From NCBI GenBank assembly GCA_013362555.1, contig JABFVX010000050.1:1-6836 (forward strand): 6,836 bases of DNA, written 5' to 3'. The notes under the pieces are model-generated. The model was not told the DNA's origin. It worked only from the letters and a program-made list of their open reading frames with translations, and did no database searches. The position numbers were made by a program, and so were the translations under genes. This stretch comes from Mycobacteriaceae bacterium. GTDB lineage: Bacteria; Actinomycetota; Actinomycetes; Mycobacteriales; Mycobacteriaceae. Below, one piece after another: positions 1-6,488 of the stretch; the stretch's first letter is position 1, and each line of letters opens with the position of its first letter.

Positions 1-2
1 GG

Positions 3-1025
3 TACTTCAAATTACTGTTGCAGGAGCTGGGAATCCACCTGCCGAACTGGATGCTCGGGGCGCCCGGCACCGAGCCGCCCGGAGTGCCTTCCGGCAGTTA
101 CCGTTTCGACCTGTTCGCCGCGCTGCTGTGCCTGCTGATCGCCTTCCTGCTGACCCGCGGCGTCCGCAGCGCCGCCCGCTTCGAGACCATTGCGGTCGTG
201 GTGAAAGTTGCAATTGTGTTGCTGGTCATCACCTTCGGAGTGGCTCACATCCACACCGGCAACTACACCCCGTTTGCCCCGAGCGGGTTCAACGGGGTGA
301 TGCAGGGCGCCGCGCTGGTGTTCTTCGCCGTGTTCGGCTACGACGCGATGTCCACCGCGGCAGAGGAATCCATCGACGCGCGCAGGCACATGCCGAAGGC
401 GATCCTGTATTCGCTGGCCATCTCCATGGTGCTGTACGTGCTGGCCTGCCTGGTGTTGACGGGGATGCAGCACTACACCCGGATCAATCCGGCCAGCGGC
501 TTCTCCTCGGCCTTCGAGTCGGTCGGGCAATCCTTTCTCGCCGATGTCATCGCGGTCGGCGCAATCGTCGGAATCCTCACTGTGATGTTCACTTTCATGT
601 TCGGCGTGACTCGGGTCTGGTACTCGATGAGTCGCGACGGCCTGCTGCCCGCCTGGTTCGCCCGCACCGACCCGGTGCACCACGTGCCGACCAGGGTCAC
701 CTGGATCGTCGGGGCGGTCTCGGCGGTGATCGCCGGGCTGCTGCCGATCGGCGAGGCGGCGCAGCTGACCAACATCGGCATCCTGCTGGCGTTCGTGGTG
801 GTGTGCGCCGCGGTGATCGTGCTGCGCTATCGCAGCCCCGAGCTGCCGCGGACCTTCCGCACTCCGGGAATGCCGGTGGTGCCGCTGGCAGGCATCGGGT
901 TCTCGCTCTACCTGATCACGTTCCTGTCCAGCACCACGTGGATCCGCTTCGCGGTATGGTTCGCCGTCGGCCTGGCGGTCTACTTCGGCTACAGCCGCAC
1001 CCACTCCGCCCTCGCCCGGCGCTGA
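3..1025 (+). CDS. APC-superfamily amino-acid permease, C-terminal part (5' truncated by window edge)
   Basis: This is an integral membrane transporter that would carry amino acids across the cytoplasmic membrane, most like the cationic amino-acid transporter (CAT/YfnA) branch of the APC superfamily. The frame is open to the left edge (codons for YFKLLLQELG before and across the TTG at 18), so the true start lies outside the window and the TTG is not taken as the start. About 340 residues are visible, against roughly 450-500 for full-length members. They contain around eight hydrophobic membrane segments (for example the stretches FAALLCLLIAFLL and IAVVVKVAIVLLVITF). The family-typical segment FFAVFGYDAMSTAAEE is present, followed by basic and helix-capping residues before the next membrane span. 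The conserved loop VWYSMSRDGLLPAWF after a long hydrophobic helix is also typical. The gene ends at TGA 1023-1025. The next gene begins 35 nt later in the same direction but seems to have its own promoter. Substrate cannot be read from the sequence. Confidence 0.9.
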   Translation, partial: YFKLLLQELGIHLPNWMLGAPGTEPPGVPSGSYRFDLFAALLCLLIAFLLTRGVRSAARFETIAVVVKVAIVLLVITFGVAHIHTGNYTPFAPSGFNGVMQGAALVFFAVFGYDAMSTAAEESIDARRHMPKAILYSLAISMVLYVLACLVLTGMQHYTRINPASGFSSAFESVGQSFLADVIAVGAIVGILTVMFTFMFGVTRVWYSMSRDGLLPAWFARTDPVHHVPTRVTWIVGAVSAVIAGLLPIGEAAQLTNIGILLAFVVVCAAVIVLRYRSPELPRTFRTPGMPVVPLAGIGFSLYLITFLSSTTWIRFAVWFAVGLAVYFGYSRTHSALARR

Positions 1026-1048
1026 TCTCCCGGCAAATCGGGACCGCC

Positions 1049-1054
1049 TAGGCT
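1049..1054 (+). promoter_or_regulatory. -10 element TAGGCT of a leaderless promoter for the cyclase gene
   Basis: TAGGCT matches the actinobacterial -10 consensus TANNNT and ends exactly 6 nt before the GTG at 1061. That places the expected transcription start on the start codon itself. No convincing Shine-Dalgarno at a proper distance exists (the G-run at 1055-1058 is only 2 nt from the GTG). No good -35 is visible, which is common for such promoters. The call is inferred from geometry only. Confidence 0.5.
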
Positions 1055-1060
1055 GGGGCG

Positions 1061-1858
1061 GTGACGGCACGTTCTCGCAGACAGTTGTTGGCGTTGTTTC
1101 CCGCGGCCGCGGCGGTTCTCGGCCTCGCGGCGTGTTCGCGGTCGGAGGCGCCGCAGGGCGCCGGTGCGCGAGTCGTCGACCTCACCCACACGCTCACCCA
1201 CGACTTCCCGTATATCCCGGTTCCGGGTCTGACCTTTCCGTTCGAGTCCATTCCCATCGCCACGGTCGACCGCAACGGCGTCGCCGCGAATCGGTGGGTG
1301 ATCCACGAGCACATCGGAACTCAGGTTGACGCCCCTTCGCATTTCGACGCAGCGGGCAAGCCGATGGACCAGGTGCCGATCGACGATCTCGTCGCCCCGC
1401 TCGCCGTCGTCGACCTGCGCACCCGCACCGCCGCCGATCCGGACACCGAGGTGACCCGCGCCGACATCCTCGACTGGGAACGCGAACACGGGCGGCTGCC
1501 CGATCGCAGCGCGGTGTTCCTGTACTCCGGCTGGGAATCTCGGCTGCACGACTCCGCGGCGTTCATCAACGCCGACGCCGGCGGCGCCATGCACTTCCCC
1601 GGCTTCTCCGTGCAGGCGGCGGAATTCCTTCTGCGCGAAAGGAATGTCGTCGGCCTCGGTGTCGACACGCTTTCCCTCGACCCCGGCCGCGACAAGGACT
1701 ACCGCACCCACAAGGTCTGGCTCGGCGCGGGCAAATGGGCCGTGGAATGCGTGGCAAACCTCGGTTCGGTACCCGCGTCCGGCGCCACCGTCATCGTCGG
1801 CGCCCCGAAAGTCGCGGCCGCCACCGGCGGCCCCGCCCGCATCCTCGCCATGATCTAG
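1061..1858 (+). CDS. Cyclase-family (kynurenine formamidase-like) metal-dependent hydrolase, predicted Tat lipoprotein
   Basis: This 265-residue protein belongs to the cyclase/KynB-like fold (Pfam Cyclase family), which hydrolyses amide or lactam bonds with a divalent metal. The N-terminus carries a twin-arginine motif (S5-R6-R7-Q8-L9-L10), a hydrophobic stretch and a lipobox L22-A-A-C25, so it is probably exported by Tat and anchored as a lipoprotein on the outer face of the membrane. The family metal motif HxGTHxDxPxH appears at H84-I-G-T-Q88-V-D90-A-P-S-H94: the second histidine is replaced by glutamine. The C-terminal family signatures GLGVDTLSLDPG (198-209) and VECVANL (228-234) are present, as is a final GGPARILA-type ending. 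The GTG start at 1061 is chosen because it gives a complete export signal and fits a leaderless promoter. It follows the permease in the same direction and ends just before a hairpin terminator. The substrate is unknown; N-formylkynurenine, isatin-like or other cyclic amides are all possible. Confidence 0.85.
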   Translation: MTARSRRQLLALFPAAAAVLGLAACSRSEAPQGAGARVVDLTHTLTHDFPYIPVPGLTFPFESIPIATVDRNGVAANRWVIHEHIGTQVDAPSHFDAAGKPMDQVPIDDLVAPLAVVDLRTRTAADPDTEVTRADILDWEREHGRLPDRSAVFLYSGWESRLHDSAAFINADAGGAMHFPGFSVQAAEFLLRERNVVGLGVDTLSLDPGRDKDYRTHKVWLGAGKWAVECVANLGSVPASGATVIVGAPKVAAATGGPARILAMI

Positions 1859-1862
1859 ACCT

Positions 1863-1913
1863 TCCAGAATGACCCGTGACGTGCACCCAGCGCACGTCAC
1901 GGGTCATTCTGGA
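1863..1913. terminator. Perfect 22-bp hairpin between convergent genes (repeat copy A), probable bidirectional terminator
   Basis: The arms 1863-1884 and 1892-1913 are perfectly complementary around a 7-nt loop (1885-1891). The hairpin lies 4 nt after the cyclase TAG stop and 6 nt after the TGA stop of the opposing hydrolase gene. That position suits a terminator serving both strands. There is no U-tract on either side, as is usual for actinobacterial hairpin terminators. The 18-nt core GAATGACCCGTGACGTGC is shared exactly with the hairpin at 3608-3670, so this is one copy of a dispersed repeat. Confidence 0.8.
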
Positions 1914-1919
1914 CAAAGG

Positions 1920-2672
1920 TCACGCGGAGAATACGGGGATGTTGACCTCGCGGGCGACGGCCTCGGCGAGGGCGGCGCAGTGGCCTTCGGCGACGTAGGC
2001 GGTGGTATGGCGGCCGTCGACGAGGTAGCCGCGGGTCCAGTCGACGGTGTCGACCACGTGCTTGCGGCCGGTGCTGTGCCACCACCGCTGCCATCCCGCG
2101 GGGCGATTGGCGCGGTCGACGACGCTCTGGCCCCATTTCAGAAATGCGCCGGGGCTTGCCAGGCACCAGTACTCGGTCAGGTCGGCCACGCTGCGCAGCG
2201 GCGATCCCGCAGGTAGCGATGTGATCGGATCACGTTCGGCGGCAACCCAATACGTCGGAATATGCGGTATCGAACGCTGGCCGAGAATGCCGTAGCCGCC
2301 GGGATCGGCGCCGAGTGCGGTGCGGTGCGGCCGCAGCGGGTCGGCGATCAGGCCGCAGGCGGCGACCTTGGCTCGCAGGCCGGGGTAGAAGCCGGTGCCG
2401 ACCTCGGCGGCGAAATCGCCCGCGATTCCCGCGCCCTGCGAGTAGCCGACGATCACGACGCGGTTCGGCGATGCCGCGACTTCGCGGGCCAGCGCGTTCA
2501 TTCCCGCGGTGCGGCTGGCGGCGTAGCTGATCTGCCTGCCGTAGTCGGCCGGGTACGCCACCATCCGCGGCCGAAACCAGATCGGGTCGAGCGCGGTGCT
2601 GAACGCCTCGGTCACCGGATCGCCGTCCGACGACCACGTGCCTCCCAAGATCAGCACATCGACTTCGGCCAT
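1920..2672 (-). CDS. Cutinase-like serine hydrolase of the PE-PPE / lysin B type
   Basis: This 250-residue alpha/beta hydrolase starts at ATG 2672 with AGG a few bases upstream (AGGTGTCGATG). The opening MAEVDVLILGGTWSS followed by a GDPVTEAF segment is typical of the PE-PPE C-terminal hydrolase domain of mycobacteria and of the lysin B esterases of actinophages. The nucleophile elbow is G76-Y-S78-Q-G80. The likely catalytic acid is D148 in AERDPIT and the likely histidine is H222 in DGRHTTAY (H231 is an alternative). Conserved family pieces include DPLRPHR (111-117) and ADPGGYGILGQR (122-133). No signal peptide, PE/PPE domain or membrane segment is present, so it appears cytoplasmic, or released by another route. 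Known members cleave ester bonds of lipids, including mycolyl esters for lysin B; the actual substrate here is inferred only. It is downstream of recO on the same strand but separated by a 62-nt palindrome, and it converges on the cyclase gene. Confidence 0.75.
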   Translation of the reverse strand: MAEVDVLILGGTWSSDGDPVTEAFSTALDPIWFRPRMVAYPADYGRQISYAASRTAGMNALAREVAASPNRVVIVGYSQGAGIAGDFAAEVGTGFYPGLRAKVAACGLIADPLRPHRTALGADPGGYGILGQRSIPHIPTYWVAAERDPITSLPAGSPLRSVADLTEYWCLASPGAFLKWGQSVVDRANRPAGWQRWWHSTGRKHVVDTVDWTRGYLVDGRHTTAYVAEGHCAALAEAVAREVNIPVFSA

Positions 2673-2772
2673 CGACACCTCATTCCATCCGCGCCCGGGC
2701 CACGATACGGCCAACCGCACCCTACTGCCGAGTCGGGAGACCCGCAGGTCTAGCCGGACAAATCGGGCATCT

Positions 2773-2834
2773 CCACACCCGTTTCGTGTGTCTACACCCG
2801 CAGCTGCGGGTTTATACACACGAAACGGGTGTGG
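2773..2834 (-). terminator. 62-nt near-perfect palindrome after recO, probable terminator
   Basis: The outer arms 2773-2791 and 2816-2834 pair perfectly over 19 bp. The symmetry continues to the centre at 2803/2804, with only two mismatched positions (2792/2815 and 2795/2812). It starts 5 nt beyond the recO stop codon (2840-2842), where a terminator is expected, and 100 nt upstream of the next minus-strand start. No U-tract follows it. Its sequence is unrelated to the other two hairpins of the window. A protein-binding or regulatory role for so symmetrical a site cannot be excluded. Confidence 0.65.
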
Positions 2835-2839
2835 GATTC

Positions 2840-3580
2840 CTACGTCGTGGGGGTGCGTTCGAGGAGGGGGAGCGTGCGCAGGCGGCGCTCCAGGTGCCAT
2901 TGAAGGTGAGCGGCGATGAGGCCGCTGGCCTGGGTGCGGACCGCGGCGGGCACGGTGTCCGGATAGTCCCAGTCGCCGCGGCGCAGCGCGTCCATCAGGT
3001 CGAGCACGTTCCGGGCGGGCGTGGCCGAGCCGGGCGGACGGCAGTGCACGCAGACCGCGCCGCCCACCGCGACATTGAATGCCCGGTGCGGACCCGGGGT
3101 CGCGCAGCGCGCGCATTCGTCCACCGCAGGCGCCCAGCCCGCCACCTCCATCGCCCGCATCAAGAAGGCGTCCAGGATGAGCGCGGGTGCGCGGCGGTGT
3201 TCCTCGATCGCGCGCAGGGCTCCGACTGTCAGCCGGTAGAGCCGCGGGGCGGGCGCGCGCTCTTCCCCGGCCAGCCGCTCGGCCGTCTCGAGCACCGCGC
3301 AGGCCGCGGTGTAGCGGGCATAGTCGTCGATGATCCCGGCGGCAAGCGCGTCCAGCGTGTGCACTTGGGTGACCACATCCAGCGTGCGGCCCGGGTGCAA
3401 CTGAACGTCCACGTGCCCGAACGGCTCCAGCCGCGCCCCGAATTTCGACCGCGTGCGGCGCACCCCCTTCGCCACCGCACGCACCAGCCCGTGTTCGCGA
3501 GTGAGCAGCGTGACGATGCGGTCGGCCTCGCCGAGCTGGTGCCTGCGCAGCACCACCGCGTTGTCCCGATACAGCCGCAC
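2840..3580 (-). CDS. recO: DNA repair protein RecO
   Basis: RecO acts in the RecF pathway of recombinational repair in the cytoplasm. It anneals single strands and, with RecR, helps load RecA onto SSB-coated DNA. The 246-residue product begins with the family-typical RLYRDNAVVLRRHQLGEADRI stretch, an OB-fold N-terminal domain. It continues through GLVRAVAKGVRRTRSKFG (31-48), the helical segment ETAERLAGEERAP (98-110) and a four-cysteine zinc site C156-x2-C159 and C177-x2-C180. It ends with the conserved HLQWHLERRLRTLPLLER. The GTG at 3580 is chosen because mycobacterial RecO proteins start at (M/V)RLYRD; another in-frame GTG at 3598 would add six residues (VCQTEP) not typical of the family. 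There is no good Shine-Dalgarno, and a leaderless start is possible. In mycobacteria recO is flanked by uppS and a divergent amidase; here uppS is absent from the window and the amidase is about 3.1 kb away. Confidence 0.97.
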   Translation of the reverse strand: MRLYRDNAVVLRRHQLGEADRIVTLLTREHGLVRAVAKGVRRTRSKFGARLEPFGHVDVQLHPGRTLDVVTQVHTLDALAAGIIDDYARYTAACAVLETAERLAGEERAPAPRLYRLTVGALRAIEEHRRAPALILDAFLMRAMEVAGWAPAVDECARCATPGPHRAFNVAVGGAVCVHCRPPGSATPARNVLDLMDALRRGDWDYPDTVPAAVRTQASGLIAAHLQWHLERRLRTLPLLERTPTT

Positions 3581-3586
3581 CGGCTC

Positions 3587-3592
3587 AGTCTG
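3587..3592 (-). promoter_or_regulatory. Candidate -10 element CAGACT for leaderless recO transcription
   Basis: On the minus strand CAGACT (partial match to TANNNT, keeping A at position 2 and T at position 6) is followed by exactly 6 nt and then the recO GTG at 3580. This is the same geometry as the cyclase promoter. Only 27 nt separate recO from the hairpin at 3608-3670, so the -35 region would overlap the hairpin arm. The match is weak and the call rests on spacing. Confidence 0.3.
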
Positions 3593-3607
3593 GCACACGC
3601 CACCGAC

Positions 3608-3670
3608 ACCCCTTCCGGAATGACCCGTGACGTGCGTTGGACGCACGTCACGGGTCATTCCGGAAGGGGT
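3608..3670. terminator. Perfect 30-bp hairpin (repeat copy B) at the end of the 929-aa gene, probable terminator
   Basis: The arms 3608-3637 and 3641-3670 are perfect reverse complements around a 3-nt loop (3638-3640). It shares the 18-nt core GAATGACCCGTGACGTGC with copy A at 1863-1913 and extends the stem outward with a different sequence. The stop codon of the large minus-strand gene (TGA, 3657-3655) lies inside the first-transcribed arm, so the last codons (PLPE-stop) are encoded by the hairpin. It would separate transcription of the large gene from recO. No U-tract is present. Confidence 0.8.
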
Positions 3671-6444
3671 TGCGGCCTTGTCAGCAGCCAACCGTGTGTT
3701 GTCGCGATGTCATACGGCGGATTGCCCGGATCGAAGGCCGACACGGCCGGATCGCTCTCCCGGTCGATCCGCCACACCCGCTGCCCGTCATGGATCACCA
3801 AATAGGTGCGTTCTTGCGACGAATCACCGGCGCCGGCGGTGCGGTCGGACACCACCATCGCCTGTCCCGGCTCCAGCGCCGCCGCCAGTTGGGAGTGCCC
3901 GCCGTCGAATCGAACCCGGTGCGCGCCCACCAGGTACGACACCGCAACCGGCGGTACGCCGTTCTCGTCGATGATCACCTCGGGCACGGAGACGTCGAAT
4001 CCCAAGTCGCGGGCGTCCCGAAGTGTGCGCAATGCGCTGTTGCCGTCGCGGGGCGCAGGCCTCACATGGTCTGGATGAGGTAGTCCAGGCGCTATGTGGT
4101 CTTGAAGCTGGACGATGCGCGCCGTCGCCGCTGCGGCTGCCTCAGCGTTCCCGTCCGCCATCGACCGCGCGCGTTCGATCTCCGCTTCCCGCAACGCCCG
4201 CGCCAGGGCCGGCGCGGCGGTAACGGCGGAGTCCGGCACCTCCGCCAGCGCAATCACCCACGAGCCGTCCTCGTCCTGCCACTGTGCCAGGCTCTTGAAG
4301 GGCGCGTCGGGCCCGAACAGGACCTCGTTCTCGTACGGCCGCTCCGACAGCGCATCGATCCGCTTCCCGGTGCGCGATTCGATCTCGAAACGCAGCGGGT
4401 ACCCTTCCCGTTTTCCGACTGTCGCGCTTACGGGAGCCTTTTCGAGGATGACTTCGCCGGGCTGGTATCGGGCCAGGAAGCCGGGAATCGCGGACTTGGG
4501 GATCTCGAGTCCGCGATTGACCTTGCCGGTATGGGTGTACGACGGTGGCAGCATTGCCAGTCCGGCCCTGACCGCATCGCCCGGCACGCGATAGGACGCC
4601 ATCTCGACAAGGCTCCTGGACCGCCATGCCGCGTTGAGCGGACCGTAATAGCCGCCGTCGCCTGTGTAGGCACGAACCGCCACCAGTCCCTGCGTCGGAA
4701 TACCCTGCAACTCGGGATTGCTCGCGACCCTTTCCAGGATCTTGAGCTCCAATACCTGATAGCTGGGATTGTCGTACTTGGCGATCAATTTGTCATAAAC
4801 GCCGGGGAATTCCAGCAGCGCTCGGGACAGGTGCGGTTCGCGGAACGTGCCGAGGACGCTGTCCAGATTCGCGGCAATCGCAGAATGCAATTCTCCCCCG
4901 TCTGCCATCGCGCGCAGTTCGCTCCGCGTTGCCCACCGCGCCGCTTCCACCTCGACACCGTCCAGCACCGGTTCGAACCGTTCTCTGGCGTCCGCTGTGA
5001 ATGTGCTGTAGGTCCACCCCTCCGGACCGTTCGCGACATGGCTGCCGTTCGCTATCAACTTCGCCAGGTAAGCCGGGTCCGCACCCGACTCTTCGTGCGT
5101 TTCCCGCGTTGCGCCCTGAGCAGGCGTCTCATTGGATCTCAACGCTCCGCCGGGAAAGTGCCAATTGCCCTGGGAATAGCCGGGAGCCGCCTTCAGCAGC
5201 AAGAATCGCTCGGTTCCGGCGGCGTCCACGTGGCGAATCAACAACCCGGCCGCACCGTACTTGCCCCAGACTGTGGGCTTTACCCTGCCCCGGTCTGTGG
5301 GCGCTATGTAATAGCCGTCCCCCGAGCTGCCCGGGTTCTCGGCCATCACGAACGGCCCCTTCGCGGTCGAAGGATCCGGCAGGGCAACATCGACCGAAGC
5401 GACAGCAGGCGGCACGGCTCCGTGCGGCGGCGCTCCTGCGTCGAACCCATCGGCGCCGTGACTCGGCGCGCGGTGAGCCCGTCCCGCCAGCATAACGCCC
5501 GCGCCCGCGCCGACAATTCCACCCCCGATTCCCTGCACGAGCGCGTTGGTCAGTGTGTCCATTGTCGGAAGGCGCCCGGTGCGGACATAATCGATCGCCG
5601 CGATCGGCACCAGGGCCGCGGCATTTCCGGCTGCGCCGCTCGCCGCACCCAACATCAATCCGCTCGCTGTTCGGACATAGTATCGGCCGATCCGGCCGAT
5701 AGGATCTCCCGCGACAGCGGGGTAGCCGCGCGCGAATAGCCGCCCAACCCCCAACCCCGCCATTCCGCCGGCCACTCCGGCGATTGCAGATTCCGCGATC
5801 GGCGCGATGTCGTACCCTGGACTCTTTCCTCCGGTGACCATTTGGTTCTGGGCCCAATAGTTCAGTCCCCCACCGAATGCCGCGCCCATGCCCCCGGCCA
5901 TGACAAGCGACCGCGCCAATGGCGGGAGCGCGGCACGTCGAGTCGCCGCCGAAGCGCCCGACTGCGCGACGCGAGCAATCAGTTTCCATATTGTGCACCG
6001 GATGACCCCGGCGGCATAGGCGCGATCAGCCATTGCTTTCAGCGTTCCCCAGCCGACCATCGCTGCGTCGACCGCCAATTGGATGGCCAACATGTACAGC
6101 GTTCCGGTGACGAGAAGCTTCGCGAATTCGGCCGCTTTCGCGCCTTCCCGGCATTGTGTCGCCATGCTCTCGCAATGGCGCGCAAGGCTGTCCAAGTCCG
6201 CGGCCTGCTGAACGATCGCACCACGGAGCCGCATGGTGAGCAAACCGTCCGGAGACGGAGCGGCCGTGGCCAGTCCGGCGGATATCGTCCCGGACAGTCG
6301 TTTGGACAGCGCATAGGCGGTCGACGCCGCATCGTCCCATTCATCGCCGAGCGTCTGGAGCCCGTTCTCGTCGCTTTGAGGCCATCCCCCCGCCAGAACC
6401 CCGAGAATGGGCGACGACAGGCCGAAAGGTGGTTCCAACGGCAT
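3655..6444 (-). CDS. WXG100-like / Nudix / ADP-ribosyltransferase-like polymorphic effector (929 aa)
   Basis: This is a multidomain protein with the layout of actinobacterial type VII-associated polymorphic toxins. Residues 1-110 resemble the WXG100-like N-terminal domain of CpnT-type proteins (GGWPQSDENGL at 19-29, W36, helical to about 110). Residues 111-145 are a hydrophobic helix region, and 180-320 is a Gly/Ala-rich, partly membrane-like segment. A short Pro/Gly linker leads to a Nudix domain at about 391-530, with a complete Nudix box G433-x5-E439-x7-R447-E448-x2-E451-E452-x-G454. Residues 575-735 resemble an R-S-E ADP-ribosyltransferase: R644 in VNRGL, S673-A-T675 in place of S-T-S, and E705-x-E707 in YENEVLFGPDAPF. 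Residues 740-785 are helical, and 800-929 form an unassigned, probably beta-rich tail. Start ATG 6444 has GGAG 6 nt upstream. The last codons lie in a hairpin. No adjacent immunity gene or ESX partner is seen. The Nudix box is certain, the ART call likely, and the toxin role and targets are inference. Confidence 0.87.
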   Translation of the reverse strand: MPLEPPFGLSSPILGVLAGGWPQSDENGLQTLGDEWDDAASTAYALSKRLSGTISAGLATAAPSPDGLLTMRLRGAIVQQAADLDSLARHCESMATQCREGAKAAEFAKLLVTGTLYMLAIQLAVDAAMVGWGTLKAMADRAYAAGVIRCTIWKLIARVAQSGASAATRRAALPPLARSLVMAGGMGAAFGGGLNYWAQNQMVTGGKSPGYDIAPIAESAIAGVAGGMAGLGVGRLFARGYPAVAGDPIGRIGRYYVRTASGLMLGAASGAAGNAAALVPIAAIDYVRTGRLPTMDTLTNALVQGIGGGIVGAGAGVMLAGRAHRAPSHGADGFDAGAPPHGAVPPAVASVDVALPDPSTAKGPFVMAENPGSSGDGYYIAPTDRGRVKPTVWGKYGAAGLLIRHVDAAGTERFLLLKAAPGYSQGNWHFPGGALRSNETPAQGATRETHEESGADPAYLAKLIANGSHVANGPEGWTYSTFTADARERFEPVLDGVEVEAARWATRSELRAMADGGELHSAIAANLDSVLGTFREPHLSRALLEFPGVYDKLIAKYDNPSYQVLELKILERVASNPELQGIPTQGLVAVRAYTGDGGYYGPLNAAWRSRSLVEMASYRVPGDAVRAGLAMLPPSYTHTGKVNRGLEIPKSAIPGFLARYQPGEVILEKAPVSATVGKREGYPLRFEIESRTGKRIDALSERPYENEVLFGPDAPFKSLAQWQDEDGSWVIALAEVPDSAVTAAPALARALREAEIERARSMADGNAEAAAAATARIVQLQDHIAPGLPHPDHVRPAPRDGNSALRTLRDARDLGFDVSVPEVIIDENGVPPVAVSYLVGAHRVRFDGGHSQLAAALEPGQAMVVSDRTAGAGDSSQERTYLVIHDGQRVWRIDRESDPAVSAFDPGNPPYDIATTHGWLLTRPQPLPE

Positions 6445-6454
6445 AGGTCGCTCC
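6445..6454 (-). promoter_or_regulatory. Ribosome-binding site GGAG for the 929-aa gene
   Basis: On the minus strand GGAG (6454-6451) lies 6 nt before ATG 6444, which fixes this start. It contrasts with the apparently leaderless starts of recO, the cyclase and the amidase. Confidence 0.6.
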
Positions 6455-6482
6455 GTACAGGCCGGTTGAACAAGACGACGTC

Positions 6483-6488
6483 ATTATC
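6483..6488 (-). promoter_or_regulatory. Weak candidate -10 (GATAAT) upstream of the 929-aa gene
   Basis: GATAAT on the minus strand sits 38 nt upstream of the ATG in the most AT-rich part of the divergent spacer (the line 6481-6540 is only 31/60 GC). No matching -35 at 16-18 nt was found. The rest of the spacer 6489-6653 shows no gene and no strong hairpin. Confidence 0.25.

Noticed and set aside
12..1070. 352-codon minus-strand open frame opposite the permease
   Set aside because: It is rich in His, Arg, Gly and Asp as expected from the antisense of a high-GC gene; the permease frame has clear family motifs.
1920..3116. Long N-terminal extension of the hydrolase frame (398 codons)
   Set aside because: It would run through the 62-nt palindrome and overlap recO on the same strand, while ATG 2672 has an AGG site and begins exactly at the family's conserved N-terminus.
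3598..3600. Upstream GTG as the recO start
   Set aside because: It adds six residues not seen at the N-terminus of mycobacterial RecO; GTG 3580 matches the family start.
4096..5739. 547-codon plus-strand frame opposite the effector
   Set aside because: It is an antisense frame with no domain resemblance, and the minus strand encodes the Nudix and ART motifs.
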